Below, one piece after another: positions 1 to 9,277 of a DNA stretch of 64,000 bases. The DNA is from Marinobacterium jannaschii DSM 6295 (GTDB lineage Bacteria; Pseudomonadota; Gammaproteobacteria; Pseudomonadales; Balneatricaceae): positions 1 to 64,000 of the forward strand of contig NZ_JHVJ01000004.1 in assembly GCF_000620085.1 (NCBI RefSeq). The letters are read 5' to 3'. Within the stretch, counting starts at the first letter, position 1. Each line of letters starts with the position of its first letter. Under the pieces are notes generated by a model that saw nothing but the letters and a program-made list of their open reading frames with translations, ran no database searches and was not told the DNA's origin. Made by a program: the position numbers and the translations under genes.

Positions 1-36
1 GCTAACCGATACTAATTGCTCGTGAGGCTTGACCAT
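1..36 (+). rRNA. rrl: 23S ribosomal RNA, 3' end (partial)
   Basis: The first bases match the conserved 3' end of bacterial 23S rRNA (GCTAACCGATACTAAT, then CGTGAGGCTTGACC). The gene begins upstream of the window. I placed the 3' end by comparison with the known E. coli end, so it may be off by a few bases. Confidence 0.9.
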
Positions 37-169
37 ATAACGCCAAAGGCGTTTGACGGCCTGCTGAAGTAACACGTCGTAAAGACACCGATAGATCCAT
101 CTCCCGGATTGGTTGAGAGACAAGCGATCGTCGTATCAGAATTAAGCACAGTCCAGATTGTCCAGTTTT
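37..169 (+). other. 23S-5S internal spacer of the rRNA operon
   Basis: About 130 bp between the 23S and 5S genes. It holds no tRNA and no convincing ORF. It would be removed from the rRNA precursor during processing. Confidence 0.7.
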
Positions 170-289
170 TGCTTGGCGACCATAGAGCCGTGGAACCACC
201 TGATCCCATCCCGAACTCAGAAGTGAAACGTGGCATCGCCGATGGTAGTGTGGGGTCTCCCCATGTGAGAGTAGGTCATCGCCAAGCAT
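170..289 (+). rRNA. rrf: 5S ribosomal RNA
   Basis: A 120-nt gene with the usual 5S landmarks: TGCTTGGCGAC at the 5' end pairs with GCCAAGCA at the 3' end (helix I), and the conserved core includes CCGAACTCAGAAGTGAAAC and GATGGTAGTGTGGGG. It is the last gene of the rRNA operon entering from the left and is followed 11 bp later by a strong terminator. Confidence 0.97.
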
Positions 290-300
290 TGAATACGCAG

Positions 301-332
301 AACCCCCGGTCTCGTTGAGGCCGGGGGTTTTT
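301..332 (+). terminator. rRNA operon terminator
   Basis: A GC-rich hairpin (AACCCCCGG, a loop containing TCTCGTTGA, then CCGGGGGTT) runs into a T tract just after 5S. This is a typical Rho-independent terminator ending the rRNA operon. Confidence 0.92.
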
Positions 333-381
333 GCCTTTACGGCGGCGGCAACAGTGACTGCGGAATCCTGCGTCGCAATTG

Positions 382-502
382 AATGTCGTAACCGAGCCCT
401 TAATCCCACCGTGCGCGACCCTGAATCAGTCGCAGAGAACCTCTATCTCGCTGAGGAGCCTGTAGGTTTTCTTCATCGGAGGCGGTGCTTATCGTCAGGC
501 AT
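382..502 (+). pseudogene. possible decayed second 5S rRNA copy
   Basis: This stretch aligns along its length with the intact 5S gene at 170-289. Shared landmarks include GAGCC near the start, ..TCAG.. mid-way, TGTxGG, CATxxG and a 3' end ATCGTCAGGCAT matching ATCGCCAAGCAT. Many differences look like transitions, and identity by eye is only about 50-65%. Directly after it comes a terminator that also resembles the one after the real 5S. The simplest reading is a tandem 5S duplication that has decayed. Helix I is no longer intact, so I do not call it functional. Confidence 0.5.
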
Positions 503-512
503 GAAAATGTAG

Positions 513-553
513 AAGCCCCGTCTCGATGAAGTTGAGGCCTTTGGGGGCTTTTT
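513..553 (+). terminator. second rRNA-type terminator
   Basis: The arms AAGCCCC and GGGGGCTT are followed by Ts. The loop contains TCTCGATGAAGTTGAGG, closely resembling TCTCGTTGAGG in the terminator at 301-332. It appears to be a diverged duplicate of that terminator. Confidence 0.75.
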
Positions 554-672
554 GACTACGTGTGAGATATCCCAACTAAACATTCCGATCAAATCAACAG
601 CCGGATAATCAGACCAGTACTGATCGGGTGTTGCTCTTCGAAACAAGTAGCTCAGCGAAGTAGAAAATAAAA

Positions 673-812
673 AGGGGACACTCCTTCCATGAGAGTGTCC
701 CCTTCGTTGGCATCCATTGTCCCTGCTTATCTTGATCCTTAATGGCGTCCTGCCTTCCCTTTAGCGGGTCTTGGCCATCCAGACTATTCGATCCGTGAAC
801 AGGAGATCCGTG
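673..812. repeat. structured repeat, copy 1
   Basis: It starts with a perfect 11-bp inverted repeat (AGGGGACACTC / GAGTGTCCCCT, 7-nt loop). Then come TTGGCATCC, GGCGTCCTGCCTTCCCTTT, GGCCATCC and GAACAGGAGATCC. The same series of motifs appears in the same order at 1064-1207. The hairpin lacks a T tract, so it is not a classic terminator. GGGGACA..TGTCCCC hairpins are common in REP-like elements linked to Y1 transposases; membership here is inference. Confidence 0.6.
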
Positions 813-1063
813 TTAACAGTATGGTACAGATTACAGTGAGTGCCAGTAAAAACGTAAACTTTTTGCAAATGCACTAATGATATTGAGGGATGAATTACAG
901 TTCCGCTGGCTAGGTTAACAGTACTGCAATTGATGTGCCGGTAGCTGGGGAAGTGACGAAGCTTTTGGCTCCTGTGAAGCAAAGGTACTGGCTCCACCCT
1001 TAGGGCACAGAATAGATTAGTCTGCGACTATAGATCGAAATGTATAACGAGTGAGAGGGGTAG

Positions 1064-1207
1064 AGAGGGCGTCAATCCTTGACACCCCCTCCAAGTTGGC
1101 TTCCCTAGTCCTTGCGGAGATAGTGCATCCATGCGTGGCATCCTGCCATCCCTTTCCGCTATTCCAGCCATCCTTAGGTGTTCACTTTCATGAACAGGAG
1201 ATCCACG
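1064..1207. repeat. structured repeat, copy 2
   Basis: A diverged second copy of the element at 673-812. It has an imperfect hairpin (GAGGGCGTCAA / TTGACACCCCCTC), then TTGGCTTCC, GGCATCCTGCCATCCCTTT, GCCATCC and GAACAGGAGATCC in the same order and spacing. The copies lie in direct orientation about 250 bp apart. Confidence 0.6.
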
Positions 1208-1376
1208 AAAGCTATTATCGATTTATAGGAATTATTTGATATAGGAAAAATTCTTAATTTTTATAAGGTTTTCTATATCGCTACTTTTTAGGAAAATAAG
1301 CTCAGCCTGATTAGGTGTTTTGGCTGATCTTTAAATCTGACTGCTGCTGCCGTCAGCAAAAATGATCTCTTGGATA

Positions 1377-1407
1377 TGTAGTGATTTTTTTTTCAGAAAT
1401 CACTACA
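1377..1407. other. perfect inverted repeat upstream of the TPP riboswitch
   Basis: TGTAGTGATTT and AAATCACTACA form a perfect 11-bp inverted repeat around a short T-rich loop, just before the riboswitch. It could be a terminator on the minus strand or an operator in the thi promoter region. Nothing in the sequence decides between these. Confidence 0.45.
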
Positions 1408-1417
1408 CTGTGATTCT

Positions 1418-1512
1418 GTCTTGGTCGGGGTGCCTTTTAGATAAGGCTGAGATTTGACCCGTTGAACCTGATCCGGTTAGCACCGGCGTAGGAAATCCAG
1501 ATGTACTTAGAT
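1418..1512 (+). promoter_or_regulatory. TPP riboswitch (thi box)
   Basis: The conserved core is present in order: TCGGGGTGCC, AAGGCTGAGAT, ACCCGTTGAACCTGATC, GGTTAGCACCGGCGTAGGAAA. This RNA binds thiamine pyrophosphate and lowers expression of the genes below it, here thiD-thiC. Downstream, CGCTCCT (1538-1544) can pair with AGGAGTG (1551-1557). That pairing would hide the thiD ribosome binding site and suggests control at translation. Confidence 0.97.
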
Positions 1513-1562
1513 ACGACTCTTAAAATTGGTCGTTCGCCGCTCCTGAATAGAGGAGTGCGAAA

Positions 1563-2402
1563 ATGACCGCTTCAAACGTCCCGATGGCCCTGACAATCGC
1601 CGGATCTGATTCTGGTGGTGGCGCGGGCATTCAGGCCGACCTAAAGGCCTTTTCAGCCCTTGGTGTCTATGGCGCCTCTGTTATCACGGCTCTGACTGCT
1701 CAGAATACTCTGGGCGTTCAGGCGATTCATCCGGTTCCGGCCGATTTTATTGAGCAACAGCTTTGTTCTGTTTTCAGTGACCTCTCTCCCCGCGTAGTCA
1801 AAACGGGCATGCTTGGCGATGCTGCCGTAGTTCGTACGGTTGCAGGGTTTCTCCGTGGGCAACAGAACCTGAAATTGGTTGTTGATCCTGTCATGATCGC
1901 CAAGAGTGGAAATGCTCTGTTACGTGCTGATGCCGTCGCAGTGTTGACCCGGGAGCTGTTACCGCTGGCAACGGTTATTACGCCAAACCTGCCTGAAGCC
2001 GCTGCGGTACTGGGTTGTGCCGAGCCTGTTGACCTCGATGGCATGAAACAGATGGCTGCAAAGCTTCTGCGGCTGGGATCCCAGTCGGTACTGCTTAAAG
2101 GCGGGCACCTGACAGGAGGGCAGTGTCCGGACGTGTTTATGGACAGAGAGGGGATACATGTCATGGATCAGGTGCGTTTGGACACCCGCAACACGCATGG
2201 TACTGGCTGTACCCTGGCGTCGGCTATTGCTGCCTTTCTGGCGAAAGGTGAAACGCCAGCTGATGCAGTCTTGCAGGCCAAGAAATATATCACTGAAGCA
2301 ATCCGTACTGCAGATCAGCTGGATATTGGTCATGGACAGGGACCTGTTCATCACTTTCATGCCAGCTGGCAGTTTGCTTCCGACCCAACAGTAAAACAAT
2401 AA
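1563..2402 (+). CDS. thiD: hydroxymethylpyrimidine/phosphomethylpyrimidine kinase
   Basis: ThiD phosphorylates HMP and HMP-P to HMP pyrophosphate, the pyrimidine half of thiamine, in the cytoplasm. The 279-residue protein has the ribokinase-fold signatures of the family: AGSDSGGGAGIQADLK near the N-terminus (about residues 13-28), VDPVMIAKSG near 106, TPNLPEA near 139 and the anion-hole motif NTHGTGC near 210. Length fits the family (about 265-280). The ATG follows AGGAG (1551-1555), which lies in the riboswitch expression platform. thiC starts 18 bp downstream, so the two are surely co-transcribed. Having thiD rather than thiC first under the riboswitch is a less usual order. Confidence 0.96.
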   Translation: MTASNVPMALTIAGSDSGGGAGIQADLKAFSALGVYGASVITALTAQNTLGVQAIHPVPADFIEQQLCSVFSDLSPRVVKTGMLGDAAVVRTVAGFLRGQQNLKLVVDPVMIAKSGNALLRADAVAVLTRELLPLATVITPNLPEAAAVLGCAEPVDLDGMKQMAAKLLRLGSQSVLLKGGHLTGGQCPDVFMDREGIHVMDQVRLDTRNTHGTGCTLASAIAAFLAKGETPADAVLQAKKYITEAIRTADQLDIGHGQGPVHHFHASWQFASDPTVKQ

Positions 2403-4301
<1,899 letters not shown>

Positions 4302-4325
4302 GTCTGTAGCGATTAGCTAAATTTG

Positions 4326-4352
4326 AAACCGCTCTTCGGAGCGGTTTTTTTA
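4326..4352 (+). terminator. terminator after thiC
   Basis: AAACCGCTC-TTC-GGAGCGGTTTTTTT, a compact hairpin with a long T tract, starting about 25 bp after the thiC stop. Confidence 0.93.
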
Positions 4353-4399
4353 TGCCTGAATCTGGTATTTTATCGTTAGTCTTTGCTAGGAAATTACTG

Positions 4400-4627
4400 A
4401 TGTTTGCTGAAGATCTGAAATACCTCTGGGTACTGCTTTTTATTCTGTTTGCCTTTGTACCCGTGACTCTCAATGCCCTGCGCAGGCGAAAGGAAAACCC
4501 GCCACCGATGGCCAAAAATGACCGTAAGCTCTATCGCCTGTGGCGCTCAGATCCTGAGGCCTATGAGCGTCAGTATGGCGAGATGGATCGCCAGTATCTG
4601 AAAGCTCAGGAGGAAAAGAGGAAGTAA
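4400..4627 (+). CDS. small membrane protein of unknown function
   Basis: I do not recognise this 75-residue protein. It has one hydrophobic segment at about residues 9-24 (WVLLFILFAFVPVTL), then a basic stop-transfer stretch (RRRK) and a charged tail rich in Arg, Glu, Tyr and Gln. It is probably a single-pass inner-membrane protein with a cytoplasmic tail. I chose the ATG at 4400 because AGGA lies 9 bp upstream. An earlier in-frame ATG at 4352 would put the start inside the thiC terminator. It sits alone between thiC and the TRAP operon. Confidence 0.65.
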   Translation: MFAEDLKYLWVLLFILFAFVPVTLNALRRRKENPPPMAKNDRKLYRLWRSDPEAYERQYGEMDRQYLKAQEEKRK

Positions 4628-4837
4628 TTGCTATATCGGCGCCTGCGGTGCTATCCGGCGCGGTAGGTAGAACTACGATCATCAGGCATCGTAGTTTCCG
4701 CAGATCCACCGTAGTATTTGTTGCCTGAATCGCATTAGTGCGAATAGGCCCTCTGACTAAATAACGGCAGCATAGACAGGGTTCCCGGCTGGTACGGGAG
4801 CGTCTGCCAATGAGACCGTCAGAGGATAAAAACAACT

Positions 4838-5917
4838 ATGAATCTCTCCTTTAGTAAGAAACTGCTTGCCGCAGCAGCCTGCCTGGTGGCGGTTGCTAAT
4901 CCGTTGCAGGCCGCTGAGAAAGTTTATCGCCTGAAGATGGCCGAGACCTGGCCATCAAATTTCCCTATCTTCGGTGATGCCCCACGTAATATGGCCGCTA
5001 TGGCCGACAAGATGTCCAACGGTCGTTTGAAAATCACGATTGATTCCAAAAACAAGCATAAAGCGCCGTTCGGAATTTTTGACATGGTGCGATCCGGCCA
5101 GTATGACTTGGGACACTCGGCGTCTTACTACTGGAAGGGTAAGGTTCCCAATACGCTATTTTTTACCACCATGCCTTTTGGTATGACGGCACCGGAACAG
5201 TATGGCTGGTTCTACCATGGTGGCGGTATGGAACTGATGAACAAGGTGTATGACAAATACAACCTGCTTAGTTTTCCGGGAGGCAATACCGGTAATCAGA
5301 TGGGAGGCTGGTTCCAGAAGGAAGTTAAGAGTCTGGACGATCTTCAGGGACTGAAAATGCGTATCCCGGGGTTTGCCGGTGAAGTGCTGGCAAAACTGGG
5401 CGCCAAGCCAACGAATATTCCTGCCGGCGAGCTCTATACCGCGTTGGAGCGCCGTACCATCGATGCGCTGGAGTGGGTCGGGCCTTCACTTGATCTGCGA
5501 ATGGGCTTCCACAAAATTGCGCCGTACTACTACACCGGCTGGCATGAGCCTGCGACTGAGCTGCAGTTCCTGGTGAATAAGCGAACCTGGAAAAAGCTGC
5601 CTGAAGACCTGCAGGAAGTGCTGCGCGTCGCTATGCGCACGGCCGCTTATGATATGTATATCCAGTCCTATCATGCCTCAGGTGAAAACCTGGCTAAAAT
5701 CCTGACCGAATACCCAGATATTCAGGTGAAGAGTTTCCCTGCCGATGTGGTGCAGGCGATGCGCGAAGCCAACCAGTCATTGCTGGCTGAGAAAGCGGCC
5801 GCTGATCCGCTGGCAGGCGAGATCCTCAAATCTCAGGCCGCTTACCTGAAACAGGCGCGTCTCTGGACCGATATTTCAGATAAGGCCTATCTCAACAGCC
5901 TGTCGACCGCTAAGTAA
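4838..5917 (+). CDS. dctP: TRAP transporter substrate-binding protein, TakP-like
   Basis: This is the periplasmic solute-binding subunit of a TRAP transporter, which takes up organic acids using a sodium gradient. A signal peptide ends near LQA-AEK (cleavage about residue 25). The mature protein has the DctP fold with the conserved arginine in KMRIPGF (Arg175), EWVGPSLDL near 212-220 and GWHEPATELQF near 234-244. The last two resemble TakP, which binds pyruvate and other 2-oxo acids, so a keto-acid ligand is likely but not proven. A terminator-like hairpin follows, then dctQ and dctM. The Cache-domain sensor kinase downstream may sense the same class of ligand. Confidence 0.93.
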   Translation: MNLSFSKKLLAAAACLVAVANPLQAAEKVYRLKMAETWPSNFPIFGDAPRNMAAMADKMSNGRLKITIDSKNKHKAPFGIFDMVRSGQYDLGHSASYYWKGKVPNTLFFTTMPFGMTAPEQYGWFYHGGGMELMNKVYDKYNLLSFPGGNTGNQMGGWFQKEVKSLDDLQGLKMRIPGFAGEVLAKLGAKPTNIPAGELYTALERRTIDALEWVGPSLDLRMGFHKIAPYYYTGWHEPATELQFLVNKRTWKKLPEDLQEVLRVAMRTAAYDMYIQSYHASGENLAKILTEYPDIQVKSFPADVVQAMREANQSLLAEKAAADPLAGEILKSQAAYLKQARLWTDISDKAYLNSLSTAK

Positions 5918-5930
5918 CTGATTGATCCGG

Positions 5931-5960
5931 AACGCGGACCTGCTGCAGGTCCGCGTTTTT
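5931..5960 (+). terminator. attenuator-type hairpin between dctP and dctQ
   Basis: ACGCGGACCTG-CTG-CAGGTCCGCGT followed by TTTTT is a perfect terminator structure inside the operon. It would let the binding protein be made in excess over the membrane subunits. It also argues against a dctQ start upstream of it. Confidence 0.85.
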
Positions 5961-5990
5961 GATGTAACCGGCTTTCTTGCGAGGTCTGAC

Positions 5991-6524
5991 ATGCTGCTGC
6001 GGCTGGAAAAACTGATTAACCATTTCTCGGATGTACTGGGCAAGCTGGCTGCACTGCTGTTTGTCCTGATGCTTTTCAATGTATTTATCGATGTCGTGAT
6101 GCGCTATGTCTTCAACGATGTCTCTATTGGCATGCAGGAGCTGGAGTGGCACCTGTTTGCTGCCATGTTCATGCTGGCGGTGCCTTATACCCTGAGGACC
6201 GGCGGCCATGTACGGGTCGACCTTATCTATGAGCGATTGGGCCTGCGACGCAAGGCGTTGATCGACCTGCTGGGATGTCTGCTGCTGTTATTGCCATTCT
6301 CGCTGCTGGTTGGCTGGTATGGCGTGGGCTTTGCCCTGGAGGCCTGGGAACTGGGCGAAACCTCCGGCGATCCGGGCGGGCTTAGCCAGCGTTGGATTAT
6401 CAAGGCCGTGATACCTCTGACGTTCTTTGCAATAGCGCTCAGCGGGATTGGCATGATGCTGAAAAGCATCAATATCTTGCGTGGTCACCATCAGGAATGT
6501 GACTACCAGCCCCCACAGCATTAG
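5991..6524 (+). CDS. dctQ: TRAP transporter small membrane subunit
   Basis: DctQ is the small four-helix subunit that joins the large DctM channel subunit in the inner membrane. The 177-residue protein has about four hydrophobic helices and the family segment FNVFIDVVMRYVFN in the first third, followed by ELEWHLFAAMFMLAVPYTLR. I chose the ATG at 5991 because GAGG lies 7 bp upstream. The frame stays open back to 5922, but that start would lie ahead of the terminator hairpin and lacks a ribosome binding site. dctM begins 17 bp downstream. Confidence 0.9.
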   Translation: MLLRLEKLINHFSDVLGKLAALLFVLMLFNVFIDVVMRYVFNDVSIGMQELEWHLFAAMFMLAVPYTLRTGGHVRVDLIYERLGLRRKALIDLLGCLLLLLPFSLLVGWYGVGFALEAWELGETSGDPGGLSQRWIIKAVIPLTFFAIALSGIGMMLKSINILRGHHQECDYQPPQH

Positions 6525-6541
6525 CAGCCGGAGAGCAGAAA

Positions 6542-7831
6542 ATGATTGGTATAGTGATGTTTTTTGTTGCGCTGGCGATACTGCTGATAGGCTTCCCGGT
6601 CGCATTTACCTTTGGCGGTGTGGCGCTGGCATTTGGTGTCTGGGCTGAAGGCCCGGATATGTTTGCGTTTATGCCGTTCCGGATACAGAGCATCATGGAA
6701 AACGTGGTGCTGATGGCCGTGCCGCTGTTTATCTTTATGGGCATTGTGTTGCAGAAAACCCGGCTGGCCGAGCAGCTGCTGGAGTCGATGGGGAAACTGT
6801 TCGGCGGAGTACGCGGTGGCCTGGCGATCTCAACAGTGCTGGTCGGGGCATTGCTGGCTGCCTCCACAGGTGTAGTGGGTGCTTCTGTGGTAGCTATGGG
6901 ACTGATATCGCTGCCTGTAATGCTGAAGTATAACTACGACAAGTCGCTGGCTTGCGGCACGATCTGCGCCTCGGGCACTCTGGGACAGATTATTCCACCA
7001 TCCATTATTCTGATCATCCTCGGTGATGTACTGGGTATTCCGGTGGGAGACCTGTTCCAGGCTGCTGTTGGGCCGGGGCTGATGCTGATCGGCATCTATG
7101 TCGTCTACATCCTGGTATATACCTGGCTGAAACCGGAGGCGGCTCCGGCCCTGCCGCTGGACGAGGATATAAGCCACAAACGACAGCAGTATCTACGCGC
7201 ATTGAAAGCAATTGTGCCTCCGCTGGCGCTGATCCTGATCGTATTGGGCTCGATCTTTGCCGGCATTGCCACACCCACTGAGTCCTCTGCGCTGGGTGGT
7301 GTCGGTGCATTGGTACTGGCAGCGGCTTATCGTCAGTTCAGCTGGAAAATGGTCTACGAGTCTGCGCTGGAAACTGTCAAGGTAACGGCAATGGTTTTCG
7401 CCATCCTGCTGGGTGCCACCGCTTTTTCCATGGCTTTCACCTACACCGGCGGTGACTATATCGTAGAAGAGGTGCTGTCTGACCTGCCTGGTGGGGCAAC
7501 CGGATTCCTGATTCTTTCCATGGTGGCCATACTGGTACTGGGGTTTTTTATCGACTTCGTCGAGATCAGCTTCATTATTGTTCCGATACTGGCTCCCGCT
7601 GCAGAAGCCTTGGGGATTGCGCCGGTCTGGTTTGCAATCCTGATAGCGATGAACCTGCAGACCTCCTTCCTGACACCACCGTTCGGATTCAGTCTGTTTT
7701 ACCTGAAGGGAGTTGCGCCACCGCAGGTAAGGACGGTGGATATCTACCGAGGGGTAATGCCCTTCATCCTGATGCAGGTGGCCGTCGTAGTGTCGATCCT
7801 GCTGTTTCCATCCTTCTACGGGCTCAGCTAA
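6542..7831 (+). CDS. dctM: TRAP transporter large membrane subunit
   Basis: DctM is the multi-helix subunit thought to carry substrate and sodium across the inner membrane. The 429-residue protein is hydrophobic throughout (about 12 helices). It has family segments such as LIGFPVAFTFGGVAL near the N-terminus, GALLAASTGVVGASVVAMG near 100-120, CASGTLGQIIPPSIILI near 140-158 and NLQTSFLTPPFGFSLFYLKG near 375-394. GAGAG lies just upstream of the ATG. It ends the transporter part of the locus, and an inverted repeat separates it from the sensor kinase. Confidence 0.95.
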   Translation: MIGIVMFFVALAILLIGFPVAFTFGGVALAFGVWAEGPDMFAFMPFRIQSIMENVVLMAVPLFIFMGIVLQKTRLAEQLLESMGKLFGGVRGGLAISTVLVGALLAASTGVVGASVVAMGLISLPVMLKYNYDKSLACGTICASGTLGQIIPPSIILIILGDVLGIPVGDLFQAAVGPGLMLIGIYVVYILVYTWLKPEAAPALPLDEDISHKRQQYLRALKAIVPPLALILIVLGSIFAGIATPTESSALGGVGALVLAAAYRQFSWKMVYESALETVKVTAMVFAILLGATAFSMAFTYTGGDYIVEEVLSDLPGGATGFLILSMVAILVLGFFIDFVEISFIIVPILAPAAEALGIAPVWFAILIAMNLQTSFLTPPFGFSLFYLKGVAPPQVRTVDIYRGVMPFILMQVAVVVSILLFPSFYGLS

Positions 7832-7852
7832 CGGCTCGGTAGCTGTTCCGGG

Positions 7853-7880
7853 CGGGCAATTCGTCATGAATTGCCCGTCT
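7853..7880 (+). terminator. hairpin after dctM
   Basis: CGGGCAATTC-GTCAT-GAATTGCCCG is a perfect 10-bp inverted repeat starting about 20 bp after dctM. The T tract is weak, so termination may be partial. Confidence 0.6.
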
Positions 7881-7918
7881 GCGTTATATTTGAACAAATT
7901 CTGCGCCCACGAGTTGCT

Positions 7919-9277
7919 ATGACGTTAAAGTCAAAAATCCTTCTGTTGTCGATTTTGCCGCTGATACTGGCTTCCGTGGCTATCACCTGGATAACCCAGA
8001 TGCAGGCACACCAGCTGTCTGAACAGGAGATCGCTACCTTTGAGCACAATCTGATGGCTTCCAAGCGGCAGCAGCTGCAACACTATGTCAGTCTGGCAAT
8101 GACATCGATCGCGCCGATCGTGGCTGATATGGATAACGGTCTGGAATCCCGCTTTGCAGAGGAGGAGATCAAACGGATACTCAATGCCCTGACATATGGC
8201 GATGATGGCTACTTTTTCGTTTACGATCAGTCCGGCCGGAATCTGGTGCATCCGACCGAGCCCGATCTGGTGGGTAATGATCTGATCGAACTGCGTGACA
8301 GCGATGGCAAGTATGTGATTCAGGAACTGCTGATGCTGGCCCGTCAGGGCGGCGGTTTCAGTCGCTATAAATGGAATAAGCCTTCGGAAGAGGGGCCGGA
8401 GGATAAGCTGAGCTATGTGGTGCAGATACCCAAACTCAACTGGATGATGGGCACGGGCATCTATGTCGATGATATCGCTGCGGAAGTGGCTTCTACCCGG
8501 CAGGATGTGGATCGCAATATCCGGCAAACCTTCTATGTGGTGCTGATTATTATTTCAGTCACCGTTCTGCTGATCATACTGGTGGCGGTGGCGATCAATG
8601 TGCATGCAACCCAGCTGGCGGATAAGCGTTTGCAGGAGCTGGCCCATCGTTCGGTACAGTATCAGGTGGTTCAGCGCCGGCACTTTGCCCGTGAACTGCA
8701 TGATGGCGTAAACCAGCTAATGGTATCCGCCCGGTTGCGGCTGAACCTTTCTATTAAGAAGTGGGGACAGGAGGTGGCGCGGGAGCATCTGGAAAAAGCT
8801 GGTGAGATGATGAATCTGGCGATGCAGGAGGTACGCCGGGTGTCCCATGATCTGAGGCCGATCCTGCTGGATGATCTGGGGCTGGAGGCTGCACTGAAAA
8901 ACATGCTGGATGATATGGCTGAGCGTTCGGATCTGGAGGTGTTCAGCGATCTGCAACTGCCGGTTTCCCGCTTGCCGGATGTGATTGAGATCACGCTTTA
9001 CCGTATCGTGCAGGAAGCGCTGACGAATGTTGAAAAGCACGCGGGTGCGCGTCATCTGAATGTCAGGATTCGCAGCCGTGAAGATGCGGTTATAGTGGAG
9101 GTTGAAGATGACGGGAAGGGCTTTCGTTCTGATACGGTTTCCGAAGGTATCGGCCTGATCAATATGCGTGAGCGAACTGAATTGCTGGGTGGGCGTTTTG
9201 ACCTGCATAGTCATCCGAAGCAGGGAACCCTGATAAGAGCCGTATTTTCTCTGCGCCTCGAAGGAGAGAAAAGCTGA
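7919..9277 (+). CDS. Cache-domain sensor histidine kinase (NarX/UhpB class)
   Basis: This membrane sensor autophosphorylates on histidine and passes the phosphate to the adjacent regulator. The 452-residue protein has one helix at about 5-25 and a periplasmic single-Cache domain at about 30-195 (GDDGYFFVYDQSGRNLVHP at 94-112 and WMMGTGIYVDDI at 175-186). A second helix spans about 205-227. A HisKA_3 dimerisation domain follows with ARELHDGVNQL (phospho-acceptor His261), then a C-terminal HATPase domain (EALTNVEKHA, DDGKGF, GIGLINMRER). The ATG at 7919 places the first helix correctly; the frame is open further upstream without a ribosome binding site. It probably senses a small organic acid and controls dctPQM; that is inference from position. 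Confidence 0.92.
   Translation: MTLKSKILLLSILPLILASVAITWITQMQAHQLSEQEIATFEHNLMASKRQQLQHYVSLAMTSIAPIVADMDNGLESRFAEEEIKRILNALTYGDDGYFFVYDQSGRNLVHPTEPDLVGNDLIELRDSDGKYVIQELLMLARQGGGFSRYKWNKPSEEGPEDKLSYVVQIPKLNWMMGTGIYVDDIAAEVASTRQDVDRNIRQTFYVVLIIISVTVLLIILVAVAINVHATQLADKRLQELAHRSVQYQVVQRRHFARELHDGVNQLMVSARLRLNLSIKKWGQEVAREHLEKAGEMMNLAMQEVRRVSHDLRPILLDDLGLEAALKNMLDDMAERSDLEVFSDLQLPVSRLPDVIEITLYRIVQEALTNVEKHAGARHLNVRIRSREDAVIVEVEDDGKGFRSDTVSEGIGLINMRERTELLGGRFDLHSHPKQGTLIRAVFSLRLEGEKS

Larger units (their letters stand above)
554..1376. other. gene-free stretch with no convincing CDS
   Basis: More than 800 bp between the rRNA operon and the thi operon. ORFs here are short, lack ribosome binding sites and match nothing I recognise. 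The only structure I see is the pair of related repeats listed separately. The last 180 bp are AT-rich. Confidence 0.7.

Noticed and set aside
315-512. 65-codon ORF after 5S
   Set aside because: It lies across the 5S relic and the first terminator; a chance frame.
761-997. 78-codon minus-strand ORF in the rRNA-thi gap
   Set aside because: It overlaps repeat copy 1, lacks a ribosome binding site and has no recognisable domain.
4780-4815. Possible sigma-54 site upstream of dctP
   Set aside because: GG and GC elements are 13 bp apart, not the required 10. The adjacent regulator is also NarL type, not a sigma-54 activator.
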